Below, piece after piece: positions 1-7,590 of a stretch of 21,700 bases of DNA. The DNA lies in NCBI GenBank assembly GCA_947856675.1, contig CANUCM010000144.1, positions 1-21,700 on the forward strand. The letters run 5' to 3'. How positions within the stretch are numbered: the stretch's first letter is position 1; each line of letters starts with the position of its first letter. The stretch comes from an uncultured Clostridia bacterium. GTDB taxonomy: Bacteria > Bacillota > Clostridia > Oscillospirales > Butyricicoccaceae. Under the pieces are notes generated by a model. It worked only from the letters and a program-made list of their open reading frames with translations. It did no database searches and had not been told where the DNA came from. Position numbers and translations under genes: made by a program.

Positions 1-1863
1 GCCGCGGCGCTTGTTCATATCGCCCATCACGTCGCCCGTGTTGCTGTCGGGCACGCAAATCTTCATCGAGCACACCGGCTCCAGAATGACGGGGTTGGCC
101 TGCGGGATGCCCGCCTTGTACGCCAGACGCGCCGCCATTTTGAAGGACAGCTCGTTGGAGTCGACATCGTGGTACTTGCCGTCCATCAGGGTGGCTTTCA
201 GGCCGACCATCGGATAACCTGCCAGCACGCCGTGCTCCATGGCTTCGCGGATGCCCTTTTCCACCGCGGGGTGGAAGTTTTTCGGAACGCTGCCGCCGAA
301 GATCTTTTCTTCGAAGATAAAGCCGTCGCCTTCAATGGGCTCGAAGTCCATCTTGACGTTGCCGTACTGGCCGTGGCCGCCCGACTGCTTTTTATGGTTG
401 CCTTCGACCATGGACACTTTCTTGCGGATGGTCTCGCGGTATGCCACCTTGGGATCGCTCAGCTCAACCTCCACGCCGAACTTGCTCTTGAGTTTGGAGC
501 ACAGAACATCAATATGGATGTCGCCGGCGCCCGAAATGATCATCTGCTTGGTCTCCGCATTGTTGACCACGGTAAAGGTGGGATCTTCGTCACGCAGCTT
601 GGTCAGGCCGGCCGAGATTTTTTCTTCGCCGCCCTTTACCTTGGGCGAAATGACCTGGCTGTAGCACGGCTCGGCAAACTCGATGCCCTGCAGCGTAATA
701 CCCACGCCCGCCGCGCACAGCGTATCACCCGTTTTGGTATCGGTCAGTTTGGACACCGCGCCGATGTCGCCGCAGCCGATTTCCTTGACTTCGATGTTCT
801 TTTTGCCCTTAACGATGTAAATATGGCCCATTTTTTCACTGGCACCGCTGCGGGTGTTCTGCAGCACCATGTCGGCCGTCACTTTTCCGGAAATGACCTT
901 GAAGAAGGAGAAGCGGCCATACTGATCGGCAATGGTCTTAAAGACAAATGCAATGGGCTTTCCGGCGGGGTCGTATTTGACCTGCACGCTTTCGCCGGCC
1001 TCGTTCACGCCTTCCTCCACGCGCACCTCGTTGGGCGCGGGGGCAAAGTTCACAATGGTTTCGAGCAGCTGCATGGTGCCGAAACCGGTCAGCGCCGAGC
1101 CGCACACGACGGGAACAACATCGCCGTTGAGGACGCCCTGGCGCAGGCCCTGGCGCAGTTCCTCATCGGTAAAGCTCTCACCCGCAAAGTACTTGTCGAG
1201 CATTTCTTCCGAGCTCTCGGCCACGCTCTCAATCAGCGCGCTGCGCAGGCGCTCGACTTTTTCCTTTTTATTGTCGGGCAGGGGATGCTCGGTCACCTTG
1301 TTGCCCTCGGCCTTGTAAACCTTTTCGGTCAAAAGATTGATGACGCCCTGAGCCTTGCCGTTGTCATCAAACAGCGGCACGACAAACGGGGTGACGGCGT
1401 TGCCGAACGCCTCGCGCAGGCTTTCATAGGCCTTGTCAAAATTGGCGTGCTCCTCATCGACTTTGGAGATGTAGAAGAAGGACGGCAGTTTTTTCTTCTG
1501 GACAGCCTTCCAGGCCTTTTCGGTGCCGACCGCGCAGCCGTTTTTGGCAGAAACCACAATAATGCCGCAATCCGCGACGCGCAGAGCCTGCGCGACCTCA
1601 CCCTCAAAGTCAAAATAACCCGGAGTGTCGATCACATTGACGATATGCCCTTTATATTCGACCGGAGCCAGCGCGGTGGAAATGGAAAACTGGCGCTTGA
1701 TTTCTTCCGGGTCAAAGTCACAAACTGTATTTCCGTCGGCCACCTTGCCCAGGCGATCGGTTCCTCCGGTTAAAAAGAGCAGACTCTCAGCCAGCGAGGT
1801 CTTGCCGTCGCCTCCGTGTCCCAGCAGGCAGACATTGCGGATTTTGTCGATGGGGTATGCCAT
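1..1863 (-). CDS. EF-G-like translational GTPase (EF-G-2 type), 3' end outside the window
   Basis: The gene starts at ATG 1863 behind AAGGAGAG and runs off the left edge after 621 codons; a full EF-G is about 690 residues. The N-terminal GTPase domain has the P-loop GHGGDGKT (residues 15-22), a switch II DTPGYFDF (79-86) and a G4 motif SKVD (133-136). These differ from canonical EF-G: GHIDAGKT, DTPGHVDF with a catalytic His, and NKxD. The switch I RGITI is replaced by KRQFSIS (56-62). Domains II to IV follow, with GHGQYG and KFGVEVELSDPKVAYRE typical of domain IV. Known family: EF-G paralogues of the EF-G-2/EF-G-like group act on the ribosome with weak or altered GTPase use, and their exact role is unsettled. 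It has its own promoter (1983-2011) and is not obviously in an operon with the upstream genes. I am sure it is EF-G-like and unsure whether it is the main elongation factor; the G motifs argue that it is not. Confidence 0.9.
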   Translation of the reverse strand, partial: MAYPIDKIRNVCLLGHGGDGKTSLAESLLFLTGGTDRLGKVADGNTVCDFDPEEIKRQFSISTALAPVEYKGHIVNVIDTPGYFDFEGEVAQALRVADCGIIVVSAKNGCAVGTEKAWKAVQKKKLPSFFYISKVDEEHANFDKAYESLREAFGNAVTPFVVPLFDDNGKAQGVINLLTEKVYKAEGNKVTEHPLPDNKKEKVERLRSALIESVAESSEEMLDKYFAGESFTDEELRQGLRQGVLNGDVVPVVCGSALTGFGTMQLLETIVNFAPAPNEVRVEEGVNEAGESVQVKYDPAGKPIAFVFKTIADQYGRFSFFKVISGKVTADMVLQNTRSGASEKMGHIYIVKGKKNIEVKEIGCGDIGAVSKLTDTKTGDTLCAAGVGITLQGIEFAEPCYSQVISPKVKGGEEKISAGLTKLRDEDPTFTVVNNAETKQMIISGAGDIHIDVLCSKLKSKFGVEVELSDPKVAYRETIRKKVSMVEGNHKKQSGGHGQYGNVKMDFEPIEGDGFIFEEKIFGGSVPKNFHPAVEKGIREAMEHGVLAGYPMVGLKATLMDGKYHDVDSNELSFKMAARLAYKAGIPQANPVILEPVCSMKICVPDSNTGDVMGDMNKRRG

Positions 1864-1911
1864 ATACGTCTCTCTCCTTCAAGGTAAATTATTGCCGCGC
1901 TATGCAGAGGC

Positions 1912-1941
1912 GCCGCGGCGCGGCACCCGCCTGCCCGGCGG
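1912..1941 (-). other. GC-rich hairpins in the leader of the EF-G-like gene
   Basis: The roughly 110-base leader between the promoter and ATG 1863 contains two compact inverted repeats. One is CCGCC/GGCGG with a 5-base loop (1927-1941). The other is GCCGC/GCGGC with a 3-base loop (1912-1924). They sit about 50 bases upstream of the start codon and lack a following T-run, so they do not look like a terminator. A regulatory role is inference only; they may simply structure the leader. Confidence 0.35.
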
Positions 1942-1982
1942 ACTTTAACCCGCGATTACGGTAAAATAACCACGTCTTAGTT

Positions 1983-2011
1983 ATTATATAACAAATCCTT
2001 TGTCAGTTCAA
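1983..2011 (-). promoter_or_regulatory. sigma-A promoter of the EF-G-like gene
   Basis: On the minus strand TTGAAC (2011-2006) and TATAAT (1988-1983) are separated by exactly 17 bases. The start of transcription is expected near 1976. It lies just after the stop codon of the upstream membrane protein gene (2041), where I see no intrinsic terminator, so some read-through is possible. Confidence 0.85.
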
Positions 2012-2040
2012 CAGGTTGTTTAGGCCTTTTGGATAGTTTT

Positions 2041-4143
2041 TTAAAATTTTGTAATCAGCCAGCCCGACAAAAACGCAGGGACTTCCCACAAAAGGAGAAA
2101 GAGCAGTGTGTTGTACGGCGTAGCGCTGGCTGTTTCAAAGGCCGCCACCAGAAAGTACATAATCCCCAGGCCGAAAACCGCGCTCAAAAGCCCTATCAAA
2201 ATACCGGCGCGCTCGGCCCGGCTCTGCTGCCGCGCACCGCCCACCGCTTCGCAAAACGCCAGAGCGGAATCTCTTGACAGCACAGCCAGCGGCTCGCCGC
2301 TGCGGCCGCATTCCGGCGCGGCCAGCTCTGCGCGGCGCGCCAGCTCCGGATACTGCACCCAGTCGGTCCGCAGCTCGAAGCGCTTTTCCACCATGGCCTG
2401 CGTCAGTCCGAAGTGCAGCGTCGCCAGTATGGGACGCAGCCTGCACCGGCGCAGCACCCGAAACGCGGAAAAGGCCTGCGGCTGCACCGAATATTTGACG
2501 GTAAACACCCCGGCAAACTCAGAGTCGATGGCCAAAAACAGCCCGTCGGCCAGCTTGGAACCCAGCGTAACCCGCACGCCCATACGCATCAAAAAGCTGG
2601 AGCTCCCCGCCAGGACATAATGCCCGCCCACCGTGGCCGACAGCCCGCCCGTTTCAAAAAACTGCACGTCGCGGGCCGGGCGGATGACAAGGTATTTTTC
2701 CCTTGCAAAGTCGGCAAAGGCTTTGCCCACGCCGCTGCCGCAGGCGGCAAAAACCGACGCCGCCGTTCCGATGACCTCTTCCACACGGCGGTTGCTCGCA
2801 AGCTTCATACCGGTAATTCTGACGCTTCCCGCAGGGAACAGATCCCCGTCGCGCAGCACGGCAAACCGGCACCGGGACAGCCTTGCCGCCCCGCTGCTTC
2901 CCAAAATAGCCGCTCCGGAAGTAAACAGCTTTTTTGCCACTCTGCGCGCCGGCGCCGTCGATGCAAACAGCAGCGGGATCGGCACGCTGACCGAAGCCAG
3001 CGCCGCAAGCGCCCACAAAAACATCGTGCCCTTCCCCTGCCCGAACGCAGCCGCCGCCGCAAGCGCAGGGCATGCGACAATCACAATGGGCGCATACAGC
3101 AAAGACACCCGTTCCGCGCGGCTCATGGACACCACGGACCCGGGCTCGGGATACGCCCCCTGCTGTGTCTTGACCGCGACAAAGTGCTTTTCGCCCAGCC
3201 GGATTCGCTTGACGGCCGTGGGCGCCGTGGCCAGCTGGCAAATTTTATACGCCCGCTTGCGCACATCCGCCCTCTGGCGCTTTGCAGCCGTGGCCAGCAG
3301 ACAGGTCAGCACCGAAATACAGCTGTACGGCAGGTAGCCGCCCCATTGCGGCAGCACAATGATAGACACCGCGTGCGCCAGCGTACACAGGCTGGAAAAC
3401 AGCACGGCGCTGTCCATTGTGGGACGCAGCGCCAGCAGGCGGTAAAGCCCCGGGCCTGTCACATCAGAGGCCAGGAGCATGGAAAACACCTGCGCCGCGC
3501 ACAGCGTCAAAACATAAAAAAACGGACGTTCGATATAAGTAAACCCCGGAGGCATGGGCAGCGGCAGCATGGCCGCAAGCGTCATGTACACCGAAATCGC
3601 CGCAAGCGGCACCATAAAGAGAATACGGGCCGAAAGGGCCGCGGTCTTGGATGCGCAATACGCCGCCCCCTGCTCGGCGTCCTCAAACTCCGGGCTCGCA
3701 AAATCGTACGGGCGGGGCGGCAGCTCGTCCTCCTCATCGTCCTCCTGCGGGAAATCCTCCTCCATGTCCGAAGCTTCCTGCGGCATTTCCCACTCGGGCG
3801 GCACCTCGGTGCGCCACGGTGCGCGCGGCCTGCGGCGGGGCTTTTCGGGTGTCCAGCTTTCTTCCTCCGCGCTCAGGCGCTCGGGAAAATCCACCACCTT
3901 GGTCCGTGCGCCCGGCTGCACTTTTTGCTCCCGCTGCGGAGCGCTGTGCCGCTCCGACGCATCGGGCCGCTGCGGAGCGCTGTGCCGCTCCGATACAGGG
4001 CTTGCCTCCCGCTCTTCCGGCGCCGGACGGACACGCCGGGGGACGGCTTCCCCTTTTTGAGAAGCCGCCGGGTCTGAAGGCTGCGTCAGCTTTCCGCTTT
4101 TTACCTCCGCAATAATTTCTTCCAGGGTATATTGGTTGTCCAA
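2041..4143 (-). CDS. membrane protein with degenerate P1B-type ATPase fold (predicted pseudo-ATPase)
   Basis: Length is 700 residues; the start is TTG 4143 with GGAGG seven bases upstream. Residues 1-165 are hydrophilic, rich in Pro, Arg and Glu, with SERHSAPQR twice (51-59, 63-71) and an acidic run near 127-140. About eight membrane segments follow (173-193, 207-226, 243-264, 270-287, 346-368, 373-395, 646-669, 676-697), spaced like a P1B heavy-metal ATPase. The segment with VPIPLL (387-392) sits where CPC would be. The cytoplasmic part keeps the N-domain-like pattern GGLSATVGGHYVLAGSSSF (499-517) and a P-domain-like stretch. However, DKTGT is replaced by RDGDLF (431-436), the HP motif by SGVG near 470, TGD by ATLHF (574-578), no GDGxND is present, and the actuator region is too short and has no TGE. 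I infer it cannot pump ions by the usual phospho-enzyme cycle; a binding, sensing or scaffold role is possible. It follows rlmB by 23 bases and is probably co-transcribed. The resemblance is my reading, not a database match. Confidence 0.75.
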   Translation of the reverse strand: MDNQYTLEEIIAEVKSGKLTQPSDPAASQKGEAVPRRVRPAPEEREASPVSERHSAPQRPDASERHSAPQREQKVQPGARTKVVDFPERLSAEEESWTPEKPRRRPRAPWRTEVPPEWEMPQEASDMEEDFPQEDDEEDELPPRPYDFASPEFEDAEQGAAYCASKTAALSARILFMVPLAAISVYMTLAAMLPLPMPPGFTYIERPFFYVLTLCAAQVFSMLLASDVTGPGLYRLLALRPTMDSAVLFSSLCTLAHAVSIIVLPQWGGYLPYSCISVLTCLLATAAKRQRADVRKRAYKICQLATAPTAVKRIRLGEKHFVAVKTQQGAYPEPGSVVSMSRAERVSLLYAPIVIVACPALAAAAAFGQGKGTMFLWALAALASVSVPIPLLFASTAPARRVAKKLFTSGAAILGSSGAARLSRCRFAVLRDGDLFPAGSVRITGMKLASNRRVEEVIGTAASVFAACGSGVGKAFADFAREKYLVIRPARDVQFFETGGLSATVGGHYVLAGSSSFLMRMGVRVTLGSKLADGLFLAIDSEFAGVFTVKYSVQPQAFSAFRVLRRCRLRPILATLHFGLTQAMVEKRFELRTDWVQYPELARRAELAAPECGRSGEPLAVLSRDSALAFCEAVGGARQQSRAERAGILIGLLSAVFGLGIMYFLVAAFETASATPYNTLLFLLLWEVPAFLSGWLITKF
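3931..3993 (-). repeat. 27-base direct repeat, period 36, inside the pseudo-ATPase gene
   Basis: A 27-base unit at 3931-3957 recurs exactly at 3967-3993. The period is 36 bases (12 codons), so the reading frame is kept; it encodes the duplicated SERHSAPQR in the disordered N-terminal region. It looks like a recent in-frame tandem duplication. Confidence 0.9.
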
Positions 4144-4166
4144 AAGAATGCCTCCGAACGGTCAAA

Positions 4167-4997
4167 TCACTGTGCGCCGCGCTGACGCAGCGCTTCAAAC
4201 AACAATACTGCCGCGGCGTTGGATGCATTGAGCGAGGAAATTTTCCCCCGCTGCGGTATGCTGACCGCAACGTCACACAGTTCACGGGAAAGACGGGACA
4301 GCCCCTCGCCTTCCGACCCGATGACCAGCGCAGCCGGCACCGTCAAATCCGCCTGGTACATGCTTTCTCCCGCCATATCGGCGGCAAACAGAAACAGTCC
4401 GCGCCTTTTAAGCTCCGTCATGGCCGAGCTCATACTGCTGACCCGCGCAACCGGCAGATGCTCCAGCGCGCCGGCCGCCGCCTTGGCGCACGCGGCGTTG
4501 AGCCCGGCGCTGCGGCGCCGCGGGATGACTACACCGTGCGCCCCTGCCACCTCCGCCGAACGGATGATGGCGCCGAGGTTGTGCGGATCGGTGATTCCGT
4601 CACACAGCACCACAAGCGGGGCTTCTCCCCTTGCGGCGGCCAGCGCCAGAATGTCGTCCAGCGATGCGTACTGCGCCGCCGCAGCCACGGCGATAATGCC
4701 CTGGTGGGCCCCCGTGACGCTCATGTGATCCAGCTTGCGGCGGTCACATTCCTGTGCGGGCACCCCCTGCTTGCGCGCGCGCGCGACAATATGCCCCACC
4801 GAGCCTATCGAGCCTGAGGCGAAAAACAGCTTGTCCAACTGCCGGCCTGCGCACAGCGCTTCCCAAACGGCGTTTTTCCCTTCCAGCAAATCTTCGCGCC
4901 CGGCTGTTTCCCGTTCGTAGCGCTCACCCGCGGCATACAGGGATTCCCGGCGGCTCCGCAAGCCTTCGCGCGGCGTATTTTTTCTGTTTTTCTCCAC
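4167..4997 (-). CDS. rlmB: 23S rRNA/tRNA 2'-O-ribose methyltransferase, TrmH/RlmB family
   Basis: This is a SpoU-class SPOUT methyltransferase of 276 residues. It would use S-adenosylmethionine to methylate a ribose 2'-hydroxyl, in RlmB a guanosine of 23S rRNA. After a basic tail (1-35) comes the small substrate-binding domain, from LLEGKNAVWEAL (37-48) to about residue 106. Then come the three knot motifs: DPHNLGAIIRSA (137-148), LVIGSEGEGLSR (224-235) and IPQRGKISSLNASNAAAVLLFE (split here as 247-256 and 257-268). The start is GTG 4997 with GGAG seven bases upstream. It is separated from aspartate kinase by a terminator, has a possible extended -10 promoter at 5080-5088, and is followed after 23 bases by the pseudo-ATPase gene. 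The family call is firm; the exact RNA target cannot be read from sequence. Confidence 0.92.
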   Translation of the reverse strand: MEKNRKNTPREGLRSRRESLYAAGERYERETAGREDLLEGKNAVWEALCAGRQLDKLFFASGSIGSVGHIVARARKQGVPAQECDRRKLDHMSVTGAHQGIIAVAAAAQYASLDDILALAAARGEAPLVVLCDGITDPHNLGAIIRSAEVAGAHGVVIPRRRSAGLNAACAKAAAGALEHLPVARVSSMSSAMTELKRRGLFLFAADMAGESMYQADLTVPAALVIGSEGEGLSRLSRELCDVAVSIPQRGKISSLNASNAAAVLLFEALRQRGAQ

Positions 4998-5079
4998 AGT
5001 ATCACTCCGTCAGTGCCCCGGTCAAGGGCCAAACTTTCCCTCTTCGGCAGCCATGCGTATAAACCGCCCATAATAAGAC

Positions 5080-5088
5080 AGTATACCA
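5080..5088 (-). promoter_or_regulatory. possible extended -10 promoter for rlmB
   Basis: The minus strand reads TGGTATACT, an extended -10 element (TGnTATACT), about 85 bases upstream of the GTG start and downstream of the lysC terminator. I find no convincing -35 box 16 to 18 bases further up, so this is tentative. Confidence 0.4.
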
Positions 5089-5111
5089 CAATTTCCGTTC
5101 GGATGGAATAT

Positions 5112-5138
5112 AAAAAAGCGCCGCTTTGAAAGCGGCGC
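5112..5138 (-). terminator. intrinsic terminator after aspartate kinase
   Basis: The minus strand has GCGCCGCT/AGCGGCGC with a five-base loop (5138-5118) followed by TTTTTT (5117-5112). It begins seven bases past the lysC stop codon and separates lysC from rlmB. The opposite side also has an A/T run, so it could work in both directions. Confidence 0.9.
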
Positions 5139-5144
5139 CCCGTT

Positions 5145-6347
5145 TTAAAAAAATGTGTCATGCACGGCTGACAGTGCCCGCTGCCCATCCTGCTCGGGCA
5201 CGATGACGGAAATCTTTATTTCGCTTGTCGTCACGCATAAAACTTCCACCCCCGCCTGATACAAAGCCTCCAGCATCTGCGCCGCCACGCCGCAGCCCGA
5301 CACCATTCCTGCGCCCACAACCGATATCTTGCACACTCTGTCGTTGATGCGCAGCCCCTCAAAGCCCAGTTCCGACGCATGCTGTGCCACCAGCTCCGCC
5401 GTACGGTCCACCGCCATTCGCGGCACCGAAAAAGTAAGCGTGCACCGCCCGCCGGCGGACGCCGGCGTCCAAAGCAGCGTATCCACATGAATTTTATGCT
5501 GCGCAAGCAGCGAAAGCAGCCTATACATACCATCCGGCTTATCCCCGCTCCTCTCCAGACTGCAAAGTGCCACATTGCGGTCCTGTGCCGTACCGCTGAC
5601 TGTACGCTTTTCCATGCTGACCTCCCTGACCCGCGTTCCCGCGCTGTTTTTAAAGCTGTTTCGCACCTCGAGCTGCACGCCAAAGCGCTTTGCCATTTCC
5701 ACCGAGCGGTTGTGCAGCACCTGCGCTCCCAGCGTTGCAAGCTCAAGCATCTCGTCATAATCAATTTCATAGTGTCTTACGGCGCTGGGAACAATGCGCG
5801 GATCTGCCGAGTACACGCCGTCCACATCGGTATAGATGCGGCACACGTCCGCCCCGAGCGCCGCAGCCAGCGCAACCGCCGTCGTATCCGACCCGCCCCG
5901 GCCGATGGTCGTGATGTCCCCAGCCGCGCTGAGTCCCTGGAAGCCTGCCGCCACTACAACCCGGCCCGCAGCCAGCTCGGCCCGGATGCGGGCCGTGTCC
6001 ACGTCTTCAATGCGCGCCGCGCCGTGGTTGCCGTCGGTATGTACCCCGGCCTGCCATCCGCACAGCGATACCGCCGGCACCTCCAGCTCGCACAGCGCCA
6101 TTGCCATCAGTGCCGCCGACACCTGCTCGCCCGTTGCAAGCAGCGCATCCCGTTCCCGTTCGGGCACATGCCTGCCAAACGCCCCGCACAGCTCGAGCAA
6201 ATTGTCCGTCGTGTCCCCCTGGGCGGATACCACCACCACCACGCTGTTTTCCTTTGTGTAATCCGATGCGACAATCGCCGCGGCATTGCGCAGCTTCTGC
6301 ACATCGGCAAGGGATGAGCCCCCGAATTTTTCTACAATCAACGCCAT
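5145..6347 (-). CDS. lysC: aspartate kinase
   Basis: The enzyme phosphorylates L-aspartate with ATP, the first step toward lysine, diaminopimelate, threonine and methionine. Its 400 residues match the monofunctional type. The amino-acid kinase domain carries KFGGSS (8-12 region), VSAQGDTTDNL (40-50), the aspartate-binding and nucleotide segment TTIGRGGSDTTAVALAAAL (146-164), and YTDVDGVYSADPRIV (172-186). From about residue 255 two ACT domains follow, so feedback inhibition by an end product such as lysine is expected. Start ATG 6347 has GGAGGG nine bases upstream. It stands alone: a terminator follows, and the ytvI unit diverges from it. I see no lysine riboswitch; the divergent gap is only about 150 bases and lacks such a structure. 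It supplies the pathway to meso-diaminopimelate, which MurE in the same window is predicted to use. Confidence 0.95.
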   Translation of the reverse strand: MALIVEKFGGSSLADVQKLRNAAAIVASDYTKENSVVVVVSAQGDTTDNLLELCGAFGRHVPERERDALLATGEQVSAALMAMALCELEVPAVSLCGWQAGVHTDGNHGAARIEDVDTARIRAELAAGRVVVAAGFQGLSAAGDITTIGRGGSDTTAVALAAALGADVCRIYTDVDGVYSADPRIVPSAVRHYEIDYDEMLELATLGAQVLHNRSVEMAKRFGVQLEVRNSFKNSAGTRVREVSMEKRTVSGTAQDRNVALCSLERSGDKPDGMYRLLSLLAQHKIHVDTLLWTPASAGGRCTLTFSVPRMAVDRTAELVAQHASELGFEGLRINDRVCKISVVGAGMVSGCGVAAQMLEALYQAGVEVLCVTTSEIKISVIVPEQDGQRALSAVHDTFF

Positions 6348-6435
6348 ACTTTCTTACCCTCCACCGGCATTGTACCTCTTATGTTTCAGTATATGCATCC
6401 GTGCGCCCAGACGCCCGGATTCCGTAAAAAAAAGA

Positions 6436-6446
6436 CTGTTAAACAG
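6436..6446. promoter_or_regulatory. short palindrome in the lysC/ytvI divergent region
   Basis: CTGTT-A-AACAG is a perfect 11-base palindrome located where the -35 region of the ytvI promoter would be. It could be an operator, but a site this short can occur by chance. The rest of the 6348-6499 gap holds the ytvI -10 box, and I see no clear lysC promoter. Confidence 0.25.
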
Positions 6447-6459
6447 GATGCCCGTGGTG

Positions 6460-6465
6460 TATAAT
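6460..6465 (+). promoter_or_regulatory. -10 box of the ytvI-MATE unit
   Basis: A perfect TATAAT lies 34 bases upstream of the ytvI start, with the ribosome binding site AAAGGAGGT at 6486-6494 between. The -35 region is poor (CTGTTA at 18-base spacing), which suggests a regulated or weak promoter. It does not resemble the sporulation sigma-E or sigma-G patterns I know. Confidence 0.5.
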
Positions 6466-6499
6466 ATGGTTACGCTCAACGGCCGAAAGGAGGTCCTTC

Positions 6500-7573
6500 A
6501 TGCGCCTGCACGAAAACCGCCACATCAGTTTTTTTCTAAACATCCTGTACATCCTGTTTTTTTCTCTGGCAGGGTACTTCTTTTTTAAATATGTCCTGCG
6601 GCTTCTCATCCCGCTGATCATTGCCTATCTTCTGTCACAAATCATTACCCGCCCCGTCAACTGGCTTTCGCGCAAAACCATCGTTCCGCGCAAGCTATGG
6701 GCCGCTCTTTGCACCCTGCTGTGCGTTTCCATCGCCGGGATGCTGGTCTCCTTTATTATATACCGGCTGGTTTTCGAAGGCGCGCAGCTCATCAATTCCC
6801 TGCCTGCACTGCTCGCCACGCTGCCCGACAAGATCCGGCAGGCCCAGGAGTTTTTCGACAGCTTTGCCCACCATCTGCCCGAATCCATGCTGGGCGCTCC
6901 GCTGCTCGACCTTGAGACCTGGCTCTCTTCCATCTCGCTGCCGCAAATTGACGTGATGGGCGTATGGTCCTCGCTGTCGCGCGCCATCTCCACCGTCCCC
7001 GGCGCTTTGATCACCGTGGTTTTTGTCTTTGTCGCCACGTATTTTCTGACCAGCGAACGCATTGCCATCAACGCGTTCATACACCGCCAGCTCAGCTCAC
7101 GCACCATCATCGCCATCGAGCGCACCAAGAGCTTTTTGTATGAATCCGTGTTCAAGTGGGTCCGTGCCCAGGGCATTCTGATAGGCATTACATCCCTCGA
7201 GCTTCTTTTGGGCTTTGTCCTGATGGGGCAGCCCTATGCTCTCGTACTCGCCATTATTATTGCCATCGTCGACGCCCTGCCCATCCTGGGGGTGGGCACC
7301 GTGCTTCTGCCCTGGGCTGTGGTGTGCCTGTTCACCGGCTCATTCCGAATGGCCGCCTCCCTGTGCGTGCTGTACGGGGTCGTTCTGGTCGTTCGCAACT
7401 CGATCGAGCCCCGCATCGTCGGCGGTCAGCTCGGGCTTCATCCGTTTGTCACCCTGTTGTGTCTGTACTTCGGCTACCGCCTTGGCGGGTTTGCCGGCAT
7501 GTTTATCGTTCCCGTTGTCGTACTTGTGCTCATCAAACTGCACGAATGGGACTATATCAAACTCTGGAAATAA
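6500..7573 (+). CDS. ytvI: AI-2E-type transporter family protein, YtvI-like
   Basis: This is a polytopic membrane protein of 357 residues in the AI-2 exporter/PerM family. Its ordering of features matches the sporulation protein YtvI: an N-terminal pair of membrane helices (about 12-48), another near 68-92, a soluble middle segment (about 95-165), then a C-terminal bundle. That bundle contains DALPILGVGTVLLPWAV and the conserved stretch around NSIEPRIVGGQLGLHPFVTL. YtvI is a membrane protein linked to sporulation in Bacillus and Clostridia; its transported substrate is not known. The start ATG 6500 has an excellent AAAGGAGGT. The MATE gene follows after 17 bases, so the two form an operon. 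A plain AI-2E permease without a sporulation role cannot be excluded. Confidence 0.8.
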   Translation: MRLHENRHISFFLNILYILFFSLAGYFFFKYVLRLLIPLIIAYLLSQIITRPVNWLSRKTIVPRKLWAALCTLLCVSIAGMLVSFIIYRLVFEGAQLINSLPALLATLPDKIRQAQEFFDSFAHHLPESMLGAPLLDLETWLSSISLPQIDVMGVWSSLSRAISTVPGALITVVFVFVATYFLTSERIAINAFIHRQLSSRTIIAIERTKSFLYESVFKWVRAQGILIGITSLELLLGFVLMGQPYALVLAIIIAIVDALPILGVGTVLLPWAVVCLFTGSFRMAASLCVLYGVVLVVRNSIEPRIVGGQLGLHPFVTLLCLYFGYRLGGFAGMFIVPVVVLVLIKLHEWDYIKLWK

Positions 7574-7590
7574 AGGGAGGACGCATCTAT

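Noticed and set aside
169..1773. A 534-codon open frame on the plus strand
   Set aside because: It is the antisense shadow of the EF-G-like gene; the minus-strand frame has recognisable GTPase motifs and a ribosome binding site, while this one shows no family features.
2413..4077. A 554-codon plus-strand frame opposite the pseudo-ATPase gene
   Set aside because: Its product is an Arg, Gln and His-rich low-complexity sequence typical of antisense translation, while the minus strand encodes proper membrane helices and has a ribosome binding site.
6348..6420. TATACT and TACAAT as -10 boxes for lysC on the minus strand
   Set aside because: Neither has a usable -35 box at 16 to 18 bases, and TACAAT would place the transcript start on the ribosome binding site. 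A promoter must exist here but I cannot pick it.
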